NCBI RefSeq assembly: GCF_047496725.1
Contig: NC_132974.1
Location: forward strand, 4,657,501-4,721,500
Length of the DNA stretch: 64,000 nt
Source of the DNA: Anoplolepis gracilipes
Taxonomy: Eukaryota > Arthropoda > Insecta > Hymenoptera > Formicidae
Direction: 5' to 3'
The notes below the pieces were generated by a model. The model did no database searches, was not told the DNA's origin, and saw only the letters and a program-made list of their open reading frames with translations. Position numbers and translations under genes: made by a program. This document shows, piece by piece, positions 10,876 through 58,150 of the stretch. Every line of letters starts with the position of its first letter. Within the stretch, counting starts at the first letter, position 1.

Positions 10876-13800
10876 TCATTATCATTCTCCATTATATTGC
10901 AACATTTTGATAGGATTTATTTATGATGGCGTTTCTTGAGATGCTGCCGAATCAAGGAGATTGAAATTAATATTTATATAAAAACAACCAAATTTACGTT
11001 AGTACTAGTTTATTAATGCCGCGAGGCAATACATAATGTACACGGTATTTTTCCTTGTCAACAGACTCTCTTCCTATTACACAATATTTAATTTGTATAG
11101 TTGTTAATTAGTAACATTGCATTTTTTTTATCATCGGTTTACCTCAGCCTGTTGTATTCTTTCTGGCAAGAAAGTATCACAAAATAATTTCCCATTCTTT
11201 CAACGATATTTAGTATTTGACTTATTCTTTGCTTTTAAATTCATATTCTTCTTCGGATCTGCGATAGTCGCTTTACTGATTCATCTACAGATGAAATTGA
11301 GGCGATCTTATACACAGTAATAAACTCGCTATATATTGCACGGAGCTATATAAAGCAGCCGATCGTATTTTTATTATCAAAAATGCTCCGAAGACACACG
11401 CGAGTTGTGTATGTATCAAGAAGAATACAACAAACCACATATTGCTATACATTTTAGGTCATAAAAAAATTATAAACACTAACAATCAATCATGCTACAA
11501 AAGTACAATATATACGAAATAGTTTTGGAATGATATAAAAAAAACTTAGCAGTATTACAATTATTATAAATGCATGAATATTGTGGACTTCTTTGTAGCA
11601 ATAAATTTTAGTGATTATAGATTAACGATAGCAACTTATAACTAGGTAGTAATATATTTATACAATAATTTAATTTCGTTTTTTTTGTAACATATTTTAG
11701 TCTGAAATTTTAAATTTGAAGCCATTAAGAAAATTAGCCAATATACATATGTTGACAATAATTACATTGAAATCTCTCTTAATCAGTTTTCCACAAAAAG
11801 TTTTTCACAAAAGTTCTGTCAAGTTACTGCTGTTAAAAAACAATGTTTTACATTTTAGTATTATTAGAAAAGTGTTTAACAAGAATGAACGTTTAATGAT
11901 TTATTACAGATGAGTACCTATAATAATGAAATATTTGAAAGTTTTTTTTTTAGGAAAAGTCTTTAATATATATCTCTTTTTTTCCAGAATAATAATTAAT
12001 AATAAAACTTAAACCACAGATGTGTACAGGGCGTTTGACTTTTAAAGTTTAAGAGCTATCAGTTTCTTTATCAAGAAATGCATCCATAGTAAATACTACT
12101 TCTCTCATCAATTTAAACAATTAAGTCATTTAATTCTAAGTTGTAAACTTTTGAATTATTCTACATTGTGTTAAAGATGAAAGTATTTCAGTGGAAATAA
12201 GTTAATATTATTATTTACAGGTGAAATCTTCTGATACATATAATTGTTAAAATGTCATCCAAGTATTTTTTATTTTAACATATTGTTTTGAGTTTTGTAT
12301 CTAGTTTTCAGTCATATATTAAAGCTAATAAACATTATTCAGTCATACACCATGTATAACATTTCGTTAGCAATATCTTGAAGAATCAAGTGAATCAGTT
12401 TGAGTCTTTAAATACCAATTGTTTAAATATCAAAAGTTTTTGAAATTATGCATAGTATTTGAAAAAATAAAAGATATTGCAAATTATTTTTTGCGTTTAA
12501 AAATATTTATGATTTTTTGCATAAGAATAGTAAATATATATTGAATTTAATTTTGTTTAAAGTAACAAATGTCAATAATGTTTGAGAGAAGGAACAAAAA
12601 AATTATATGAAAAATACTGTATAAATATATAATATAATATAATTCTTTCCTAAAAAAAAATAAAAACTCGAAGCTGCATATTGACGTAAATAGGTTATGA
12701 TTACATTCTGAAGGCCAAAATTATCGAATTGCAATAAAGGGTGCCAACATTATAAAAATTAATTCGATAATTCAAAAGTGTCGTTAATACAAAAATTTAA
12801 AGTGTTAATATTACGTAGTGAAATTTGAGACGTAAGGCAAATTGTAGAATTATTTTTATATCTATTATTATTATTATTATTGTTACAAGTAGTAGTATAA
12901 TTATCATTACACTATAATTTAGTGAAAAATGTCAAGGTTTATCAGGCAGTGAAAAATTTGATGCAATTATGTAATTATATACGTACATTTTAATGGTAAT
13001 GAAGTAAATTAAGTACCTTTTTTTTAAAAAGTATTAAATATTAAATGCAAATATGAGATGGCCCTCAGTTTGTTAACAAAAGAAAAAGATTCTAATAATA
13101 AAGCAATGTCGTTTTAGCATTATATGCATCTCATCACAATTGATAAAATAATATTTTATACGATATTTGTATAGAAATATGTCGATACACTATAAACATA
13201 ATATAATAAACATAATTAAAAAACAGCATTTTAAAAAGTATTAAAAAAATGTAAAATCTTGAATAAAAGGTGTTAAAGATAATTAAATATTACGAGTACA
13301 ACATATACTGAGTAGATTACATATTCTTGTTTTTAATTAAAACTTAATATATAGTCTGGAAAATACCCACATGTTTTTAAATATCTCCATCTTTTTTTAT
13401 GCACACTCGCATCTTTTTTTATGATATATTTATAATATATCTATGTATATATATTATTCATCATTTATATATCATTTTGTATATATTTATATAATGTTGC
13501 TAATGACAGACGGTGCATTTATGTACAGATAGTCACAGTTCCTGACCCTCGAACCACAATAATTAATGGAAAAGAAAAATACTTGTATGATATATGGAAA
13601 TCATGAAAATCATGATGAAGCTGCTATCAAAATATGACGTCGGATTCAAACATGTCAAGTATGTATCATAAACATAAATAGTTATAGTCAAAAAAATGCC
13701 AAGAAACAAAAATTTATGATCAATAAAGATTTTGAGCATTGCAGATAACATCTCATTTGTTATTGCGTGTATACTTTTTTGAATCTGTAATTTCTAAAGT

Positions 13801-15879
13801 ACGTTATAGGTACAAGACGTTATATATCGAACAATATCATATAAATTTAGAAGTACAGAATATATAAACGAGTGTACAATTATTGTCCTCATAGATTTAA
13901 GAGTTTGCAATTTTAAATTGCAATATGTGTAGTCAAAGTTATCGCTATAATATGAAAATGTTATGGTAAAAGTAATTAATTAGTAAAATTATTATCATCA
14001 ATGATAGAATCAATTATTGATTAACTATTATAGTGCATTAATATATGATATTAATATAAAAAGTAGAATTAAGTATATTTCAGATAATTTTATAAAATCA
14101 AAAGCAGTTAATGCATCTCTCTTCATTAAATCATAGGTGATTGTAAGAAAAAAAAATGTGTTAATTTCTTCAAATTCATTAACATAGTCATACTATAGAA
14201 TCAAACATTTTATAAACTTACCAAATTAAATATTTTCACCATAACAGACGTATTGTATGTATATATATGTATAGCAGTGATCTATCCAATGTGCGTTTTT
14301 GGCATTGATCTGGCATTTAAGAAAAGAAACAATTTAACAAATTTTATAAATATCAATAAATTTAATGTACCATTAATAGATGTGAATATCCTGTATATGA
14401 ATTTTGATAAATATGAACTTTGATAAAAATATCCATATAGTTATATACGAATAAAAAAACAAACTGATATAAAGACAACTTATGGCATTACTATCTATTT
14501 GAAAATAACAGTAGAAATATTCGAGGTAGAAGCTACATTGGAACTTTGTACATAAAGGTATCGAGGGCTCGGAAGAACAATACACGACTTCAACATACAG
14601 TGCTTCTATGTAAATTATTTTTTTTTTTTTTTATAGAAATGTGCACGCAAATTTATTTGTGCACCTTTCATTGAATATAGGCACCGTTTCCTTTCATTCT
14701 TCTTTCATTCAAATCATTTTTCCATCATTTCCCTAATGGCATCGCTTAATCTAGCCTTAAAACAATTTTTTTCTTATAATCTATCTAACATTACTATAAT
14801 AGGTAAAATGAGAAGATCCCTACTGTTCATAACGAGTACAGCATTAGTAATTGTCAATTTGGCAGTATGGCAATTTTCTTGTCTCTTGTGAGCGGAAATT
14901 TTCATCTCTTTCTCTCTCTTTTATAAAGCTAAAGAAAGTTATTTAATTGATTTTTCAACCTGTTATTTTTTTCTACATCAGTAAGTACTTAAATATGTGA
15001 AACGTGTCATACACGATAAATTGTAGATTTTTATCTTTACATATGTGTAAGTTTCACACATATATGCAGTGCATTACTGTGTTTTTCTTACAGCATCAAC
15101 ATCAACACCTTTTCATTCCTCTATGCAATCGCTACTGAAGGAAGCACTCTTATCTTCAATAAACGAGAAAAGTTTGATGTTTCAGTTTGTAAGAGGTATC
15201 CAAGCATGTAATGCACTATATTTTGAGTAGGAGAGATATGGTCGTAATATTTCAGTCTATCTTAGAATTAGATTATCTAAATCTTAAAAAATGGTTTTGC
15301 GAATGATCGATTCGACAATGGGATATGTTCCAATTTACTAATTCACGAATGTGAATCCTACACGATGACGGCTTGTAATTTTGATTGCATTATCGTACTT
15401 AACTGATCTTTCAATGTGAGAGAATATCTGGAAATTAAAAAGTCCGTTTTATTCACACAAAGGAAAAAACGTATATATGACAACGTACGACACGATCGTT
15501 TATTCAATCACGTGTATTTCTAAACGGCAGTTTTGACTCGCGTTTTAACCGCAACTTTCGAATCTAATTTTTAAAAAGAGACTACCCTAAGCTGATGAAT
15601 GCTTCTCAGCACAATTTGGGCATTTGTTATATCGTTAAGAATGAAAATTTCCGGCGTATTTGCATTTATTGTAATATCATTAACTAAACATTTCATCTCT
15701 CTGTTAACTGCCCACGACATTAGTAATCGCTATTGTATTTGTTCTTGGAAGGTACGAGTACGTCACACGATTTTATTGTACTAGACACGTCGTACTTTTG
15801 CCCTCTCGATATCTCTTTCGCCTCTCTGTCGGTCTCGCTTGTCCCTTGACAGATCTCTCTGCTCGCGAGAGTCGGCTTG
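10876..15879. other. Convergent region, probable long Lar 3' UTR
   Basis: TVP23 and Lar converge here. The sequence is AT-rich with no conserved coding frame on either strand. Minus-strand AATAAA candidates (TTTATT on the plus strand) lie near 15772, 15665 and 15498, and more occur further left, so the Lar 3' UTR length cannot be fixed. Nothing indicates another gene. Confidence 0.5.
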
Positions 15880-50327
<34,448 letters not shown>

Positions 50328-52355
50328 CTGTAATCACAAAGGAAAAGAGGTATCTTTAGTTATTAGACGTTTTAATGGTGTTTAAAACTCTATAGAAGAA
50401 TAACCGATGCATTATGCAGCACGGAAGAGGTGCTGATAATATTATATAGGTAGAAAGAGAAGGAGCTTATCTTTTAAGCAAATTCTCCTCTAAGAGGAGC
50501 GAATGTATAATGGTTGTAATAAGACAACGAACCGTAATTTTCAGCTTATAATAAATGCAGTATCAAGTAAGAAAATGATTTGGTTATCTCGCTTCTTAAT
50601 ATGTATAATACGTAATAGTAATTTTGAAAATGTCATATTACTGTTATAAGCTATCTTGTTCGCAAAATTACGTTAATTAATTTTTCATTGAAAGCGAGAT
50701 TTTAAATATCTCATCAATAAGATGGATTTACCTGAATAACATGATATACCTGCGTTTTCGCGTTTGCGCACGAGTATAATCAATCAAAAGACATTATTTT
50801 TGACTGCTTCATTTCTTATCTATAAAAGAGGTATGTATTTCTTTAAATATCGAAATAATCAATGATCATGATTTATATAACAGATCAAGTTTATATATAC
50901 ATATATACGATTAGTTAAATATCGTATTTTGTCCGAAAATATTACACTTGTAGAAAATGTCAAAATATTTGACGTGTACACGTCTTTTACATTGATGCGA
51001 AACAAACTTTTGCGGCTCGTCAATTATACATTGGACGTGCCGTTGGGTAAAACCAGGATAGCTCTCCGTGGATCGTAGACATTGGGCATTCAGCGACCGG
51101 TCTCGGGGGATCGAAAGTTAGGAAAAGCCACTGGACCGCCCCGTTCCCATTTCCCACCCTGGGAAAACAGATCTTTCGTCTCTCGGAAGGTAGTCCGCTG
51201 ATATGGATAGATGCGCGGGAACGCTGATGCGATCAGCGGAATGAAATCGTGAAATTCAATATACCGTGGAAGTCTTTTCAAAAGATTTACTAAAAGGGTC
51301 ATACACGAATCGCGTTTGCGCACGATATTTTCGCTTCATATTTTTACGGTTTTGAATGTTGTATAATTGAAAATGTGTTTTGCAAAAGGTTTTTAATTTC
51401 ATTTTTATATAAAGGTATTTAATATCATTAATTCATCATGTTTTGAATATGTTTATTTCTGCTTTTTTAACTTGAGCGTCTAAAAAAAAAAAATCATATC
51501 AAAATAATTAAAATGGGTAGTCTATCAAAACTTTTTAATCGTAGCAGAAAACAATATTTTATTTTGAGAAAGAGAGACTGATATATTCTCTCTTTCTCTT
51601 AATACAAAATGTAACATTTTCAATAACATGGACCTTAACAAATCATGTAAAATATCCTCACATCTAATCGATATCCAATTAAAAGATATATTTAATAAAG
51701 ACTGAAGTGCATCAAAGGAAGTCGTGCGCGAATCGTGTGTAAAGTTCAGCCTTGGGGCGAGCAAGAAGATTAATTCGACCTGTTTCGAGGTACACGTGAT
51801 TCGACCCACATCGCTCCCGTTCTTCATGTAATTACGACGGCGCTACATTAATCCTTGGGGTGAACTCGTAGTTAAATCTAAGTTGAGGACGCGGCATACG
51901 AACTTCCAAACAACTCCCGCGATTGTCCTGCTTCCGTTTCGACGGCACTCATACGACAAAGATAAAGACAATCTTCTCGAGTTGATTTAATAGCAGCCTC
52001 CCGACGCCCGGTTGTTCATTCGAAGCAGTCGCGTGTGTGATTATTCATGGAGTTTATTTTGCGTAAATGTAAAATCAAGTATTCAATGAAAAAGATATAC
52101 AATACATTGTGGAGAATTAATTACATTTTGTAGCACACACATTTTATTTAAAATTTTATATTTCTTAAATTATTTATCTTTGTTTTGGTCATGTCTTGAT
52201 CATCTAAATTTTTATTTCACGTTCAAAATATTATAGTTTCTATAAATCGCAGGATATTACTTGGGATATTCTCATTAATAAATTAGAAATTATAGTTCAA
52301 ATTGCACATTTTGTGGAAGCGTTTCTATTTTCCAATTGGACATTCGATTTACAAT

Positions 52356-52579
52356 TTAACCCGGCGTTAGGCGCAATATTTTTCCTTCATTTTTCTTTGG
52401 TTCTTAAAACAACTTTGTCTTAACATTATGTTAATATATCAGGCATTAAAATATGTCAAAAACAGTAAAGTACAAATTCGTAAATATTACAATAGATAAA
52501 AAAATCGTAGTGTGTAGTAATATGGCTTAAAATAATATCTATTTGTATCTATTAGATATTGCGCCTAACGAAGGGTTAA
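52356..52579. mobile_element. piggyBac-like MITE with TTAA target duplications
   Basis: A 216-bp element (52360-52575) is bounded by TTAA on both sides. Its ends are CCCGGCGTTAGGCGCAATA and the inverted TATTGCGCCTAACGAAGGG, matching at 17 of 19 positions. The TTAA duplication and CCC...GGG termini are hallmarks of piggyBac-type transposition. The AT-rich interior has no transposase, so it is non-autonomous. Confidence 0.8.
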
Positions 52580-53849
52580 GAAAAGGGCACTTTTGTAATT
52601 TTTACAAGTTCTCGCTGCGTCTGAGGTTAAAGTTACTGGAAAGCGAACTTGAGACTTATTACAAGGCCCACAAACTGGGTGAAAGTTTGCAGTAAGGGCG
52701 CGATCAAACTGCAATTACCACCAACGCCTCGGGGCGGCTCTTAGAAAGTCCATCTTTCACAGTCTCGTCAATTACAAGAGCAATCGGAACTCGCGGGTGA
52801 AGTTAGTGCGGTTAGTAGTACTTTCGCGTATTCTGATCTACTCGCCTTCATTCACAAATACATTTTAAACCAATGAACTTGTTGGATATAGATGGACTAG
52901 TCAAGCTTACTAAAGATATATTCAAAAGTTGGCACATATTTATACCTCCCCATTTGCCTTTCTTTTTTTCTCTCTATAACTTTGAAATATCTTCTTTAAA
53001 CCACTAATACTATTCGAACAATTAGTATTCCGACTGATTGCAGATAAAGGAAAAATTATTGGATTTCTCTTATCCACTTCACCATTACCCTTCCATTTAT
53101 CCTTTTAACTCTCCTTATCAGAGTTTCGTCCAATAATTATTCGATAAAAACAGTGCGAATTGATATCTTACTCTTTTGTGGTTAATTCTTGATTTTCAAA
53201 TTAATGGCATTGTCAATGTTTAATGTATTAAGTTAATTTTCGCAAACTATATTTATTTACAATTAGAAAAATAATATATGTATACAGGGTCGCGCCAAAC
53301 ATTACAACCAGACTTTGTGTTTTATTTTAATAATTTAACAATTTATTTTAATTTAAATAAAAAATCACATGATTTGGTTTGACAATTTTAATTATCTTAA
53401 AAAAAATCAATGTTAATGACACTGTCATAAATCAATTGTATTTTTAGCATGAACAGAAAAGGAAATTTATCTATAAATGTTTATTCACTAGTATTTCTTT
53501 TGACAGCATGCAACAAGACTTTAAACTATTATCTTCTTGACGTAAGTCACAATATCAACATATGTTTAAAAAAATATCCGAAATAATAGAAGATGCGCCA
53601 GCCAATCGGAAGAAATCGCCAGGTTCTTATATATATTGCGGAGAAATAAAACCATCGCAAATAGCAGTTGCTATTGTAGTCAGCTATATATTAAGAAACT
53701 TTAAGAACTATTATACAAGTTGTGTCCTTTTTCTCGGTGGAGTCTGTCAAACTTAACACGGGATTCGCGTGCTATTATCGCTAGAAAGACCGAAGAGAAC
53801 GGCGACCCCGATACTCGACAACCCCGGGACTTTCTCGGGTTTTTCCTCT

Positions 53850-53864
53850 CCCCCCCCCCCCCCC
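53850..53864. repeat. Poly(C) run
   Basis: About 15 consecutive C residues, read as poly(G) in the Lar transcript. Confidence 0.9.
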
Positions 53865-54540
53865 TCTCATTGTCTTCTTCCGCGGTGTCGTTTCTTTGTC
53901 CTCGTTATCGTCCGAGTTATCCGGCGCGCGGCTGCGCCAATTATATCGGCGGCCGAGAGAGCGTTTCGCGGTCGACAATAGAAATCGCCTGCAGACTTTC
54001 CGCATGGTCCCCGCAATCATTTCCACCTTCTCCACCTTCTGCATTTCTGCTATATCCTCTTTCCGCGCGCTTTTCCACCGGCGACGACAAACAATACAAA
54101 CGCCCGACGTCGACCGCGTCGCGACGACAAACGACAACAAAGTCGTCGGCAAAGCTATTGTCCGCCTGGCGAACCGGCCACCGCGACTTCCTCGTGTCCG
54201 AGGTCGCGCGACGACTATTGTACGACCGGAGAACGATAGCGAAGACAACAAAGATGACGAAGATGACGAAGATGCCGTTTTTCTCCTTGGAAGACATCGT
54301 GATTTTGTAGGAATTTGTCTTCCTTTCGTACCGTCGCTCGTTTTACCTACGACATTCTTTCATTTCTCTCTTTTATTTGCGATTTCTCAGCCTCTCTACC
54401 ACTTGACTATGTATGTAAATGCGTGCGCGTAAAAGTGCGAATATGATGGACCGACTGCGTGTGGACGAGTTATCGTCGGGGATGAACGTCTTTCTTTTTA
54501 CCATTTTCTTTTACGATGTTCTGCGTTCTATTTTTCTCAT

Positions 54541-54551
54541 TCTCTCTTTCT

Positions 54552-54590
<39 letters not shown>
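54541..54590. repeat. (TC)n microsatellite
   Basis: About 50 bases of TC with a few CCC interruptions at its left end. Confidence 0.9.
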
Positions 54591-54592
<2 letters not shown>

Positions 54593-55206
54593 GTTCTTTT
54601 CTTCTTTTCGCCAATGTATTCAACATATTTCATTCGATGCACATCGAGTTTTTTTTATTCAAGTTACATTTGGATTTATATCTGCCGCAATGCGATCGTA
54701 AGACCTCGGCATTTTTCTCGTGAGAAAGAATTTTTCTTTCTAGAAATTTTCACCTTGACATAAGACAAAATTAAGTCATAGCCCCTATTTTCTTAACTTG
54801 ATTAATTTTGCAAAAAAGCGAGGAAAATATATTGAGAACTCTATATATATGTTTGCTCCTTCCGATCAATCACAGATGTGCTTTCTTATACATTGAACTG
54901 AAGAATAATTAACCTTTATTCCGTAATGGTGGATTATTTTTGTCTGTGATTTTTCTAACAATGTCAATTTCTCGAAAACAAATAATCATAAAATAATATA
55001 CTTAAGTAAATTATTTTTCAAATTTATGATTTTAGTCTTTATTTAGAATGTTCAAAGAAGGTATGTACATTTTTTCAGATTTTTAAAAACACTTTTACAT
55101 ATTAATAAACTTACCGAAAATACGCTGACCCACCTGTACATTTAGAAGGTGTCAAAAATAACAATACGGAGTAAGAGTTAAAATTGATATCTTGTCTATT
55201 ACGCCT

Positions 55207-55315
55207 TATTGCGTTTCTAACTAATTTTGTATCCTTTTGATGTATATAAATATGATATATATGGTTTTGGTATTTATAATTTGGTATATACTATAAAATC
55301 AGTTAGAAACACAAT
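55207..55315. repeat. Small inverted-repeat element
   Basis: The left arm (TATTGCGTTTCTAACTAATT) is inverted at the right (AATCAGTTAGAAACACAATA), with about 24 bases paired and a few mismatches. The total is about 110 bp with an AT-rich interior, and could be a short MITE. Confidence 0.6.
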
Positions 55316-58082
55316 AGTCGTCATATAAAATATCAATCCAAATTATTTTGCACAGTTCAATACATATGTGATCAATCTGATATGTATATACATACACGTG
55401 TATGTGTGTATGTGTGTGTTTATACATTTGTCGTTTAATTGTTTTCATATTTTTATGTTTGATTATTGAGTCTGATGATGATGATGATAATAATTTGAAG
55501 TGATTTCATGAACGTGATGTAGGATTACGTCAAGTTGACGTTATCGTAACAAACACAGGCACAATTTTTCGATAATTAAAATATTAACATTCCAGTAATA
55601 AAAAATACTAATTATTAATATCACGTCGTACCATAATATTGATTACTTTATCCTCTTTCATCTTTTGTATTTTCGGACGAAGTAGTAAGTCGACGTTCGA
55701 GTGAAACACAATGAAGTCAACGTGGAATGATCGATTTCAAACGGCACACCATTTTATTTCCGTCCCTTTAGATTCACCGCGCGCCCATTCGAAGAAGATC
55801 CTTTTATCGTTATTTTCAACTTTATGTCTCTCCTGTGTCGCCATCGTAAGATTTCAGAATGCGCTCCCGAAAAGGGAAAGAGAGATGCTACATTTTTTTC
55901 CTTTCGAGGATTTGTCCGCATAGGGATGGCCTGTGCGGTGGAAGAAGTTCTGACCGATCTCTTGGCACCCTCGTTTTACGAGGAGACGCTTACGTACGGA
56001 CGATAAAGAAATTGTTTTCCGAGAGGGTCGAAGTGTGAAAGGCCTCAACAGTGCCGTTTTAGTGGAAACGAATGATGCAACAAGCGCTTCTTCAGGATTT
56101 TGTTGACTTTTCCCGCCCCGACAATTCCACGAGCAATGTTGGCCTTACAACGAGCGAGGCGTTTCGTAACGTGTATATTTCCGCAAAATTTACGCGCTAC
56201 CGAGCCGCAATTGCATTTGCTATCGGTGGCAAATATTTGCCCTACCTCAGCCGGCGGCGAAAACGAATATAATAGGAATAAATCGTAATTTTAACAGCGC
56301 TGTTTCGTATATTTGATTGAGCAACAGGTGATCAATTCATGTGGCCTCAAAACGCTCTCTTTCACGTTATCATTTGGTTAATATATATATATAAGTGATA
56401 ACCGAGATTAAAGCAAACGAGAACCGATCTATTCGAAAAGAAGGCGAGCGAAGAGAAGAAAATGAATTTCCTGGTGTCGTTACGACGAAATCGCTATAGG
56501 ATAACCAGATGTACGACAGTCTAAAATCGGCGATTTCTCACAGGATCTAGAGAATCCACGAATCGTGGAGGTCCACGAGAGTGACACGCACTGATCTCTA
56601 AAAATTGACGGCTTACGCGGGAATTGCGCCCATGAACGAGGGTGCGTGCCGAATCATTGTACGTCGAACATAAATTCCTCTCGAGTCTAAACGTGCGATG
56701 TTATACAAAGGTAAGAGCGCGCGACGTGTAACAAAAAAAAGACTTTAAAGATTTTAGGAATCAAACCACCGGACGCATAAATATAAAAGAGGAGAAATAA
56801 TAAATTTCTGTTTGCCGTTTTCTTTTCGGTACGAGATAGCGTATTGTGATATCCGATGTAATACAAAAACGTGACTGGCGCCGAATAATCAGTATATTGC
56901 GAGGGAAAAAGCAGCTCAGGGGTAGATACGTGCCCGAGAAAATCGATAGCAGAATCGTTCCCGTCTCGTACCGTCCTTTCCGATGGTTGAATCGAATCGT
57001 CTTCGACTTTCGTAATCGCAGTCGCAAATACTCGTCGCAAGGTATCTCGCGAGACGAGAGACGCACGTGCAGCATCTGGAGACGTCATCTCCAAGAACGT
57101 GCAACTCAGACTTTGCGACGGACGGAGGCCGTTACGTCGCGATCCTCGAGTAACGTTCCAGTCGATTCGGAACGATCGAAAGCCGGATTGCTCTCGAGGG
57201 AATTTACCTCGAATATTACAAAAAGCGAAGAAAGTAATCTAGACAATATTACATTTTATCAATTTCATTTTATCATTTTTTGTAAAAACATATATGAAGA
57301 TAATGCATCTTATTTGTATTTATAATTTTAAGTACATTGTTACAACAACAAGACGTATATATCATACTTTTGAAGTTTTCCTGTTCTTAGGATTACTTGT
57401 TATATGCAGATTTCTTATCTCGATGTTTCCGAAATGACGTTTTGACGAGGACTTCTCTTCGTCTCGCTGGAAAGCGAGACAAGAAACTGCGAGAGTGCAA
57501 TCGGACTCCGACAGTTCTGGTATTCAGCTACGAAATATTCCGCCAATTCACTCGCAACTTTCGCCGTGGTCGACTTTCTTCTCGCGATCTTTGTATGTTG
57601 ACTGGTTGTAAAGTTTCCATCTCCAAGGAGATACGAGAAAGTAACTCGACGCTCTTCGATATGTCTCAAGACACTTGAAAAGTTGCAGGATGAAAGAGTG
57701 ACAGAGTGATGGGGTTCGATGGGGTTGTATGGGTTAGGAAGAGAACTTGTCACGAAGATTTGCGTGCAAGATGTCGAATGGTGGAATTTTCATCCGCCAT
57801 TCGCTGGCTTTCTCGAGTGATTCAATTTTGACAGTTTATAGGTATGGAAAGGATCTCGTTGCGGTCTATAGGAGATATTTTCCGCGTATCGCAAATAGCC
57901 GCAGGTTGATGTTATGGCAATTACGTGAAATATGAATAGAGAAGAGATGGGGATATTCCAATTGTATAACATTTTGTTACAGCATTGGAACAATACTTGT
58001 ACGAGCATTTTGCTTTTATTTTTTTTTTTTACCCAGTGTATAGAAGAATTTGATATCACAATGATAAATATTGTGGAAGTCT

Positions 58083-58150
58083 TAATATTTAATATTAAAT
58101 ATTTAATATAAAATATTTAATATTAAAGTTTAATATTTAATATTAATATT
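58083..58150. repeat. AATATT-type tandem repeat
   Basis: Variants of TTTAATATTAAATA repeat head to tail and are self-complementary. Confidence 0.75.

Noticed and set aside
53720..54432. Several 100-196-codon overlapping frames on both strands
   Set aside because: CpG-rich intronic block with poly(C) and a GATGAC(GAA) repeat; no frame resembles a known protein and frames overlap on both strands.
56846..57325. 159-codon plus-strand frame
   Set aside because: Arg/Ser-rich, in a CpG-rich block with equally long frames on the other strand; no domain recognised.
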